From Myxococcus stipitatus (GTDB taxonomy: Bacteria; Myxococcota; Myxococcia; Myxococcales; Myxococcaceae): a stretch of DNA of 64,000 nucleotides. The DNA lies in NCBI RefSeq assembly GCF_037414475.1, contig NZ_CP147913.1, positions 7,376,001-7,440,000 of the forward strand. The letters are read 5' to 3'. Shown one piece after another: positions 16,895-23,733 of the stretch; position 1 is the stretch's first letter, and every line of letters starts with the position of its first letter. The notes beneath the pieces were generated by a model. That model searched no databases, was not told where the DNA came from, and was given only the letters and a program-made list of their open reading frames with translations. The translations under genes and the position numbers were made by a program.

Positions 16895-17109
16895 CCGCGC
16901 CTTGGCTCGACGGGACACGTCGACCGGCCCATCAGGGCATAGCCGAGGCAGCTCCCCGCCAGGGCGGAGAAGAGCATGTAGGCCCCCAACACTCCGAAGG
17001 TCCCAAGCCGGACTGCCAGCGATAGCGGCGCCATGACCGCGCACGTTATCAACACCAGCCCGCCCAGGACCCTGAACAGCCGCTCCACATTCCCGACATT
17101 TCGCTTCAT
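16891..17109 (-). CDS. DUF2892 (YgaP-type) two-helix membrane protein
   Basis: 72 residues. MKRNVGNVERLFRVLGGLVLI is the typical DUF2892 opening, followed by two transmembrane helices (about residues 13-30 and 35-58) and a short C-terminus with a cysteine. Proteins of this type are stand-alone forms of the membrane part of YgaP, which also has a rhodanese domain not present here. It is translationally coupled to the ECF sigma gene, an arrangement worth noting. Confidence 0.85.
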   Translation of the reverse strand: MKRNVGNVERLFRVLGGLVLITCAVMAPLSLAVRLGTFGVLGAYMLFSALAGSCLGYALMGRSTCPVEPRRG

Positions 17110-17246
17110 GACGTCCTCCTTGCCCCCGGAGAAGTCACGCCGCGGCGGAAAGGATTCAAAGTCCCATTCTTTTTTCGCCCCGAGCGCTACCGCGGGAGAT
17201 GCGGATGGGCGCCCCCCACGCGTGGGACACGTCGAGCCGACGATGG

Positions 17247-18257
17247 TTAGGCCGCGACGGCCTCCGTGATGCTGAGCGCCGTCGGCGTGGGGAGGCTGCG
17301 CGAGAGCTTCAGGCCCGCTTGCGCGAAGAGCTTGTGGAAGTCCTCCTTCGTGCGTTCGCGCCCTGGCAGCGAGGCCAGCATCATCACGTCCAGCACCTTG
17401 CCTCCGTGCGGCGCGTTGCCGGGAGGAATGACGGTGTCGATGACGAGGACGCGCCCACCTTCGGCCATGGCCTCGCGGCAGTGGCGGAGGATGCGAACAC
17501 AGGTCTCGTCGTTCCAGTCATGGAGGATGCGCTTGAGGACATAGGCATCCGAGCCCTTGGGCACGGACTGGAAGAAGTCTCCCTCCACCAGCGCGCACCG
17601 CTCCGAGAATCCCGCCTGGGCGACGCGGGAGCCGCCGAGCACCTGGGCATGGTCGAAGAGGACGCCGCGAACCTGGGGCGCGAGCTTGAGCACCTCGATG
17701 AGGAAGCCGCCGTGTCCGCCGCCCACGTCCACCACGCTCCCCATGCCCGCGAAGTCGTAGCTGCCGGCGATGGTGCCGTTCTCCATGTCGGAGAGGCTGG
17801 ACATGCCTTGGTGGAACAGCGCGCCCTGGACGGTGTCGTCGTTGAGGTAGTCGAAGAACGGCTTGCCGAAGATGCGGTCGAAGGGGGTCTGACCGGTGCG
17901 CACCGTCTCGACCATCTTGCCGGTGGGCGCCCAGAAGATGTCCTGCGTGAGCATCCGCACCGCGCTGCGCAGGGAGCTGGCGTCGTCGGTGCGCAGGTAT
18001 TCGGCGGCGGGCGTCAGGGAGAAGAGCCCCGCCTCATTCTCGGCGAACACCTCCACGCTCGCGAGCAACCGGAGGACCCGGTACAGGGATTGGGCATGGA
18101 CGCCCAGCTCCTCCGCGAGCGAGGCCGCGCTCCGGGGCCCCTGGGCCAACTTGTCCGCGACGCCTAATTCAGCCACGGAGGACAGCGCACCGGAGAGGAT
18201 GAAGCCAAAGCTCAGGTCGACGATGCGCTGCGCGGGATGCACGGTGGGGGTGGTCAT
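17247..18257 (-). CDS. SAM-dependent O-methyltransferase (Methyltransf_2 type)
   Basis: 336 residues from the ATG at 18257, which has AGGA eight bases before it; longer starts at 18266 and above have poorer sites. An N-terminal winged-helix dimerisation domain (residues 1-100) is followed by the SAM-binding fold with VVDVGGGHGGFLIEVL, RCALVEGDFF, YVLKRILHDWNDETCVRILRHC and GGRVLVIDTVIPP. This is the layout of plant-type and polyketide O-methyltransferases that methylate small hydroxylated compounds. No biosynthetic cluster surrounds it, so the substrate is unknown. Confidence 0.9.
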   Translation of the reverse strand: MTTPTVHPAQRIVDLSFGFILSGALSSVAELGVADKLAQGPRSAASLAEELGVHAQSLYRVLRLLASVEVFAENEAGLFSLTPAAEYLRTDDASSLRSAVRMLTQDIFWAPTGKMVETVRTGQTPFDRIFGKPFFDYLNDDTVQGALFHQGMSSLSDMENGTIAGSYDFAGMGSVVDVGGGHGGFLIEVLKLAPQVRGVLFDHAQVLGGSRVAQAGFSERCALVEGDFFQSVPKGSDAYVLKRILHDWNDETCVRILRHCREAMAEGGRVLVIDTVIPPGNAPHGGKVLDVMMLASLPGRERTKEDFHKLFAQAGLKLSRSLPTPTALSITEAVAA

Positions 18258-18373
18258 GTCTGGCATCCTGGGCCTGCGCCCTGATGCGAAGCCAAGGCCC
18301 GTGTCCACCCATCGTCACGGGCTGGACTGTTGAACGGAGGGGCCACCGGTTCCCGCGCCTCTGTCCCTGCTGG

Positions 18374-18889
18374 CTACAAGGACTGGCCCGGTGAGACAGG
18401 GAGGAGCTTGCCCGCCCTCATCCACGTCAGGGCCTGGAGCGAGCAGAGCCACGCGGCGGCGACCAGGAGATGGCGCAGGTAGTTCATCCGGCTCCAGAGC
18501 ATCGCGCTCGACACGGCCTCGGAGGAGTCGGGCGCTTGCATCAGCCGCATCATCGTGGGGATGAAGTACGAGAAGGTGAGGAGGCGGTCGGCGAGCACCA
18601 GCGACGCGGCCACGAGCCACCAGACACGCAGCGGCCCCGTGGTTTGGAGTGCCAGGGCGAAGCTCGCCAGGGTGAGCAGCGTCAAGGGGCCCGTGCTGAC
18701 GAAGGCCCAGAAGCGCAGCCCCACGTTGTCTTGCCTTGCCGCCTCCGCGAACCAGTGTGAGCCCGGGGCGTCGAGCCACCTGGGGAGCACGATGCGATGC
18801 TCGTAGAGCCCCGCCCCCAGCGAGATGCCGAGGTTGAGCACGAGGAGCCACAGGATGATTTCCGCCGCCGACCACTTCATGTTCATCAT
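18374..18889 (-). CDS. DUF1772-like four-helix integral membrane protein
   Basis: 171 residues with four predicted membrane helices (near residues 8-26, 58-82, 88-110 and 138-155). The pattern resembles DUF1772, a family that includes anthrone-oxygenase-like proteins (GLYEHRIVLPRWL near the first helix, RMNYLRHLLVAAAW near the last). It is divergent from the MarR-AraC regulator, with 77 bases between their starts, so it is probably that regulator's target. Confidence 0.7.
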   Translation of the reverse strand: MMNMKWSAAEIILWLLVLNLGISLGAGLYEHRIVLPRWLDAPGSHWFAEAARQDNVGLRFWAFVSTGPLTLLTLASFALALQTTGPLRVWWLVAASLVLADRLLTFSYFIPTMMRLMQAPDSSEAVSSAMLWSRMNYLRHLLVAAAWLCSLQALTWMRAGKLLPVSPGQSL

Positions 18890-18966
18890 GCGGGAAGGAT
18901 GCGTCGCGGACCCCTCGGTGTCTTTCGTGCCCTTGTGCTGTTTTTCTCGTTCCTGCGGTGTTCGTC

Positions 18967-19755
18967 ATGAGCTCCCGACACGCCCTCCTCGAGCAGATAG
19001 GCGCCGACATCGCCCGCTTCCAGGAGGGCTCCGCGGCATTCGACGCGACCGTGGGGGAGGTGCTCGCGCTGGGCCGCGCGGAGATGACCTGCCTGGCGCA
19101 GTTGCACTTCGGTGGTCCCGCGCCATTGAGCGCGGTCGCGCGGGGCACCGACGTGGAGCGGCTCGAGCTCGCGGGGTACGTCCGGCGAGAGGTTGTCGGG
19201 GGCGGCAGGCGGCTCGTGCTCACCGAGCATGCGAAGGAGTGGATTGAGACGCTGTGGGGACCCCTGCGCGAGGAGGGCTTCCAGTTGATGGCGTCCTTGC
19301 CGGATGAGGAGCTGCATGTCATCGCGGGAATCCTGAGCGCGGTGCGAGGAGTCCAGGACCGGCACGCCGCCCGGGTCGCGAAGTTGCTCCATGCGCCCGG
19401 AGGAGCAGGGGCGGCACGGCGGCGAGGGGGCCTCTCCTCCGCCGCGCTGCATCGGGTGCGGCTCTTCATCGAGGCCCACCTGGCGCGGCGCATCCGAGTG
19501 GAGGAGCTGGCCCGGCAGTCAGGCTTGAGCGTCTTCTACTTCACGCGGGCCTTCAGGCAGTCCATGGCGATGACACCTCATGCCTACGTGCAACAGCGAA
19601 GGGTGGAGCGAGCACGTGTGCTGTTGAGCAGCACCTCGCGCTCGCTGGGGGAGATCGCTCTCGAGGTCGGCTTCAGCTCGCAAAGCCACTTCACCACCGT
19701 GTTCCGGCGGCTGACGGGACTGACGCCGGCTGTCATCCGGCGCGGGGGCGGGTGA
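18967..19755 (+). CDS. Fusion regulator: MarR-like winged helix plus AraC-type DNA-binding domain
   Basis: 262 residues from the ATG at 18967. Residues 1-150 resemble a MarR protein: a helical start, a recognition region, then a wing and helix with ELAGYVRREVVGGGRRLVLTEHAKEWIETL and the MarR-type SLPDEELHVIAGILSAV. Residues 160-262 are a complete AraC domain (IRVEELARQSGLSVFYFTRAFRQSMAMTPHAYV and SLGEIALEVGFSSQSHFTTVFRRLTGLTPAVI). Two DNA-binding folds in one chain is unusual, and the MarR part may serve as the ligand sensor. It probably controls the divergent DUF1772 gene. Confidence 0.85.
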   Translation: MSSRHALLEQIGADIARFQEGSAAFDATVGEVLALGRAEMTCLAQLHFGGPAPLSAVARGTDVERLELAGYVRREVVGGGRRLVLTEHAKEWIETLWGPLREEGFQLMASLPDEELHVIAGILSAVRGVQDRHAARVAKLLHAPGGAGAARRRGGLSSAALHRVRLFIEAHLARRIRVEELARQSGLSVFYFTRAFRQSMAMTPHAYVQQRRVERARVLLSSTSRSLGEIALEVGFSSQSHFTTVFRRLTGLTPAVIRRGGG

Positions 19756-19773
19756 GGCGCATGCCGTTCATCA

Positions 19774-19941
19774 GATGGTGTCCATGACGTCTCCAACGAG
19801 CACCGGCTGGGGCTCACCGAGCAAGACATCTACCAGCGGCTCTACCAGGGCGTGCGGCGATTGATGGAGCTGGAGCGTCAGCTCTCCATGCCGCGGCGCC
19901 ATGCGCGCTTCCGCGGGCGCGAAGAGGGACAGGCGCCCTGA
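19774..19941 (+). pseudogene. Remnant of an arginine kinase (ATP:guanido phosphotransferase), C-terminal end
   Basis: An in-frame stretch reads DGVHDVSNEHRLGLTEQDIY, then QRLYQGVRRLMELERQL, before a stop at 19939-19941. This matches the conserved C-terminus of arginine kinases (GVYDISNxxRLGLTE...GV..L...E..L). Nothing upstream in any frame supplies the remaining roughly 300 residues, because the AraC gene ends at 19755. It is therefore a truncated tail left by a deletion. Intact arginine kinases are known in myxobacteria. Confidence 0.72.
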
Positions 19942-20244
19942 ACGCGGCTGAAGGGGTTGAGGCGTTTGACTCGCTCCCTGGATGAAGTCGCGGGGTGCGT
20001 GAGTCCTCGGGCGCTGACTTCGGGATGGACGTGCCAGGACGCGAGGAAGGAGCCCAGTGGCCTGGTGGATGGAACATCAGCGAGTGCTGACAGTGAGCCG
20101 CGCCTGCAACGCGGAGTGCGCCGCGATGGCACTCCCCAGGGGCGGAGAGGACACGGCTCCTGCATGCTCCCGCCCGCGCGGTTTCAGCACTCAGCAGCGC
20201 CGCCCTCGCTTGTATACCCTCGGCCTTCAATGGAAGGTGGCTCG
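19942..20244. other. 303-base interval without a recognisable gene
   Basis: No gene or repeat seen. A TATACCCT sequence at about 20213-20220 could be the -10 element for the peptidase gene that starts at 20245. The interval follows the arginine-kinase remnant and may be further decayed coding DNA. Confidence 0.4.
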
Positions 20245-21597
20245 ATGACATTCCTTCGACGGATGCGATTCACGCGGGCGGCGGTGGCGGTGTTCAGCCT
20301 CTCGAGTTTCGGCTCGGCCATGGCCGAGCCCGAGGTGAAGCCGGCGCCCGAGGTGCTGGAGGTGGGGGCGCTCACCTCGGCCTTCGCGGAGTTCCAGCGG
20401 ACCTGCGACGCCGAGGGCCGCCGGCTGTGGGGCCACTCGCTGTGTGCCCCTCTCCTCGTCGTGCATCCCGTCACGCGAGTCTTCGTCGCGAGCACCTGGC
20501 CGGAGGGGAAGGGGACAGGTCCCTGGGTCGGCGTGTTCCCCTCGGACCTCACCATCGCCAACACGGCCCTGTCGTGGGCGGGAACCACGTGGGTCCAACT
20601 CCAAGGCCCGTTGCCCGAGTCCCCCAGTCGCCGCCGCGCCCTCCTGGCGCACGAGGCCTTTCATCGTCTGCGCGCCACGCTGGGCCACCAGGGGCGGGAG
20701 ATGAGCAATGCCCATCTCGATGGAATGGAGGGGCGGACGCTGCTTCAACTCGAGTGGCGCGCCCTGGCGGCGGCCTTGCGCGCGACGACCCCTTCGGTCC
20801 GAGCCCGCGCCGTCGAGGACGCGCTGGTCTTCCGCCGCGAGCGCCGAGCGCTCTTCCCCGAGGCGGCGGTCGCCGAAGGGCTGCTCGAGGACAACGAGGG
20901 CCTCGCCGAGTACACGGGCGTGACGCTGGCGGCATCGGACGCACGCGGCAGGCGAGCGCTGGCGCTGGAGAACCTCGACGATGCCGTCAAGCGAAGCTCC
21001 TTCGTGCGTGCCTTCGCGTATGCCTCGGGTCCCGCCTACGGCCTCCTGCTGGATGAGGCGGGGCCTCGCGCCCAAGGATGGCGTGCCCGTGCGCTCGCCG
21101 GCGCGGACCTGGGAGCGTTGCTCCAGGACGCGCTGCGGCTGGGGGCGCCCGAATCGTCTCCCGAACGCGAGGCACGCCACGGAGGCGCCCAGTTGCGAGA
21201 GGCCGAACGCGAGCGGGCGCGCCTCGCCCAGGCGCGCGCCGAGGCGCTGCGCAAGAAGCTGGTGGAGGGCCCCGTGCTGCGCCTCCCCTTGGTCCGCATG
21301 CGCATTCAGTTCAACCCCGGGGAGCTCGTTCCGCTCGCCGAGCACGGCACGGTGTATCCCGGTGCCCGCATCGTCGATGAATGGGGTTCGCTCACCGCGA
21401 CCTCCGGCGTGCTCCTCTCCCCGGACTGGAAGACGGCCACGGTGAACGCACCGTCCTCGGCTCCCCGGGATTCACGTTGGGAAGGCGAGGGCTGGGTGCT
21501 GGAGCTGGCCCCTGGTTGGCGGACCAGCGCGGGGCCGCGACCGGGAGACCAGGTTCTCCTGGCCCCCGAGGCTCGCGCGCCAGCGCCTCAACGCTAG
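20245..21597 (+). CDS. Secreted putative zinc metallopeptidase (HExxH)
   Basis: 450 residues from the ATG at 20245, with GGAAGG upstream; an in-frame ATG at 20230 is less likely. A signal peptide (RRMRFTRAAVAVFSLSSFGSAMA) precedes the mature protein. The zinc motif HEAFH occurs in LLAHEAFHRL, about residue 140, and DNEGLAEYTG about 75 residues later would supply the third ligand Glu, as in gluzincins. A charged helical region near residues 310-345 could be a coiled coil. I cannot name the family further. It sits between two decayed genes but is itself intact. Confidence 0.75.
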   Translation: MTFLRRMRFTRAAVAVFSLSSFGSAMAEPEVKPAPEVLEVGALTSAFAEFQRTCDAEGRRLWGHSLCAPLLVVHPVTRVFVASTWPEGKGTGPWVGVFPSDLTIANTALSWAGTTWVQLQGPLPESPSRRRALLAHEAFHRLRATLGHQGREMSNAHLDGMEGRTLLQLEWRALAAALRATTPSVRARAVEDALVFRRERRALFPEAAVAEGLLEDNEGLAEYTGVTLAASDARGRRALALENLDDAVKRSSFVRAFAYASGPAYGLLLDEAGPRAQGWRARALAGADLGALLQDALRLGAPESSPEREARHGGAQLREAERERARLAQARAEALRKKLVEGPVLRLPLVRMRIQFNPGELVPLAEHGTVYPGARIVDEWGSLTATSGVLLSPDWKTATVNAPSSAPRDSRWEGEGWVLELAPGWRTSAGPRPGDQVLLAPEARAPAPQR

Positions 21598-21625
21598 CCA
21601 ACGTCGGCCGCGAGCCCCGCGGAGG

Positions 21626-21823
21626 CTACGAGAGCAGCTCCGTCATTCCATGGACCAGACGGAGCGCGTCTGCTTTTGAGGGGACACCGGCGTCTCGCAG
21701 TAGCAACGCGGGCGGTGCGTGACGTTCGACGTCGTTGCGCAGCCCGTGCAGCGTCTCGCGGCGTGCCTCGCGTAGCCGTTCCCTCGTGGCGGAAGTCATC
21801 CGTTCGGAGGCCCAGGCATCCAC
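21626..21823 (-). CDS. Possible small hypothetical protein or gene fragment
   Basis: A 65-codon frame (GTG at 21823) with protein-like composition: MDAWASERMTSATRERLREARRE..., then APPALLLRDAGVPSKADALRLVHGMTELL. The frame continues upstream for 14 codons without a start and then meets a stop, which suggests the C-terminal remnant of a longer gene. No family is recognised. It lies between the peptidase and the broken macro-domain gene, in a stretch showing other decay. Confidence 0.3.
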   Translation of the reverse strand: MDAWASERMTSATRERLREARRETLHGLRNDVERHAPPALLLRDAGVPSKADALRLVHGMTELLS

Positions 21824-21862
21824 GGCCCATGGGTCGCACTGCTGATTCCTCGAGGTCTACAC

Positions 21863-22224
21863 GTGGGCTCCAGGCTTTCGTTGGTGGAGGTCGCACAAGG
21901 CAGTCTGGTGGAGGGAGACGCGTGTGTGCTCGTCAACGCCTCCAACACGAACGTGCAGCTGGGCTCGGGGGTCTCCGGGGCCATCCGGCGCGCGTGCGGG
22001 CCGGGCTTCCAGGAGCACATCGTCTCGGCCATGTCACCGAGCACCTGCGGGCACGGGAGCACCCCCGCCTCGACCGCGTCGTGTTCTACGGCTACTCGCT
22101 GCCCGAGTACGCGGCGACCGTGGAGGTCGTCTCCCGCTACTTCGCGCTGCCTGAAGGCTCGGTGCCTCGGGAGGTGCTGGAATTCGTGGAGCGCTGCCGG
22201 GAACAAGAGCGTCAGGGGAAGTAA
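21863..22224 (+). pseudogene. Macro-domain protein gene with internal deletion and frameshift
   Basis: The first part reads as a macro (ADP-ribose-binding) domain: LSLVEVAQGSLVEGDACVLV, NASNTNVQLGSGVSGAIRRA, CGPGFQEHIVSAM. Near 22030 the homology leaves this frame and resumes in another as TEHLRAREHPRLDRVVFYGY, SLPEYAATVEVVSRYFALPE, ending at the stop at 22222-22224. The middle of the fold, with the second ligand loop and central strands (on the order of 80-90 codons), is missing. The gene must be inactive unless a truncated product is used. The GTG at 21863 is the likely original start. Confidence 0.75.
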
Positions 22225-22246
22225 CCAGACGCTCCGAGGGGAAGGG

Positions 22247-23038
22247 TCAGGTCCCGGAATGAAACCGGCTCTTCCTCGTGGCGCCCGGGGACTGACCGTA
22301 GCGGCGCCGGAAGGCATTGCCGAGATGACCCTGGTTGGCGAAGCCAGCCTCCAGCGCCACGTCCGCCAAGGGGCGGTGCGTGTCCAGCACGAGGGCGAGC
22401 GCATGCCGCAGCCGCACCTCCTGGACGTACTGGTGGATGCTGGTCCTCATCACCTTGCGGAAGACGCGGCATGCGTGGAAGGCGGAGACGCCCGCGCCCT
22501 GGGCCAGCGTTTCCACGGAGATGCCCGCGTCGAAGTGGAGCGCGGCCTCGTGGGCGATGGCGTGGGCGATATCTCGCTCGCGGGGGCTCACGTCCGTGGA
22601 CGAGTGCCCGGACGGGGTGAGGACGAGGCCCAGCGCCTCCTCCACCTGGAGCCGGTCCAAGGTCACTCCCGAGCTCGCGTGATTCATCACGGCCTGGAGC
22701 TTGCGATAGGCGTCCTCGCCGACGGGGAGCGTCGTGGCGTCCGAGGTGTCCCAGCGGCGCAGCCAATCGCCTCGCACGGAGACGCACGCGTCGCCGCTCC
22801 CATGGGGGTGGCTGATTTCGCAGGGCCGGCGCGGGCTCAGTCTCAGGCCGATTCCTGGAGAGACCACGGCGCGGGTCCTCGTGTCGCGGAACTGGAAGCG
22901 ACCGTGGAGCGCGAGCACGAGCCGCTCGCTGTCCACCGCCTCCTCCCTGAGCCGGGGACCATCTTGTCCGTCGCAGGTGACGCGGTAGAGCTGGAGGTCT
23001 GGCGCGCTGAACAAGGGCGCGGCGTGCAGGCGCGGCAT
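22247..23038 (-). CDS. AraC-family transcriptional regulator
   Basis: 263 residues from the ATG at 23038; the open frame continues upstream but only as non-coding sequence. The N-terminal cupin-like region (residues 1-100) contains ERLVLALHGRFQFRDTRTRAVV. The AraC domain is complete at the C-terminus (ISVETLAQGAGVSAFHACRVFRKVMRTSIHQYVQ and PLADVALEAGFANQGHLGNAFRRRYGQSPGA). It is divergent from the 181-residue conserved protein that starts at 23162, which is its most likely target. Confidence 0.88.
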   Translation of the reverse strand: MPRLHAAPLFSAPDLQLYRVTCDGQDGPRLREEAVDSERLVLALHGRFQFRDTRTRAVVSPGIGLRLSPRRPCEISHPHGSGDACVSVRGDWLRRWDTSDATTLPVGEDAYRKLQAVMNHASSGVTLDRLQVEEALGLVLTPSGHSSTDVSPRERDIAHAIAHEAALHFDAGISVETLAQGAGVSAFHACRVFRKVMRTSIHQYVQEVRLRHALALVLDTHRPLADVALEAGFANQGHLGNAFRRRYGQSPGATRKSRFHSGT

Positions 23039-23161
23039 GTCGTCACCATGTTCCGACACCCGAGACGGGGCAAGCGCCGCGTCCGCGGTCCAGGGAGCAA
23101 GGATGTGTAAGACGGTGTCCCCGCCGTCTCCTAGGGTGGTGACCCCTTGGAGAGGTGCACC

Positions 23162-23707
23162 ATGTCGAAGTCCATCCCCCCGCACACACAGCGGGCCTTG
23201 GAGTTGTTGCGCGCCGAAGGACCCCTCCCGGCCCTGGCCGAACCCCTCGCCTTGTTCGGACGTTTCGTGGGGGCCTGGGACATGGACATCGCGTTCTTCG
23301 ACGCGATGGGGAAGGAGACATATCGCCAGCCTGGCGAGTGGTCCTTCTCGTGGGTTCTCGACGGGCGCGTCATCCAAGATGTGCTCGCCTATCCGAACCC
23401 CGAGGGGCTGAGGACATCTCCAGGAGAGCGGCGTATCGGCACGTCGTTGCGTCACTTCATCCCGTCGCTAGGCGCATGGCGGGTCGTCTGGATGGGCGCC
23501 ACGGTGGGCTACCTCGTCTCGCTCATCGGCCGCGCCGTGGGGGACGACATCCATATCGAGGGCCAGGACCCGGACGGCAGGCCGCTGCGTTGGATGTTCA
23601 CGGAGATCTCCGATGATGCCTTCACCTGGCAGGGCTTCCTCTCGGACGACGGAGGCGTCACATATCGGCTCACCCAGCGGATGCTCGCGCGTCGTCGTGT
23701 TCATTGA
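23162..23707 (+). CDS. Conserved hypothetical protein, DUF1579/nitrobindin-like barrel
   Basis: 181 residues with GGAGAGG eight bases before the ATG. The sequence FGRFVGAWDMDIAFFD...GEWSFSWVLDGRVIQDVLAYP, a central YLVSLIGRAVGDDIHIEG and the C-terminal WMFTEISDDAFTWQGFLSDDGG follow the plan of DUF1579 and related lipocalin-like barrels (GxWxG near the start, alternating strands). The function is unknown. It is divergent from an AraC regulator. Confidence 0.65.
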   Translation: MSKSIPPHTQRALELLRAEGPLPALAEPLALFGRFVGAWDMDIAFFDAMGKETYRQPGEWSFSWVLDGRVIQDVLAYPNPEGLRTSPGERRIGTSLRHFIPSLGAWRVVWMGATVGYLVSLIGRAVGDDIHIEGQDPDGRPLRWMFTEISDDAFTWQGFLSDDGGVTYRLTQRMLARRRVH

Positions 23708-23733
23708 GCCTCATTGCACCCGCCGGACATGGA

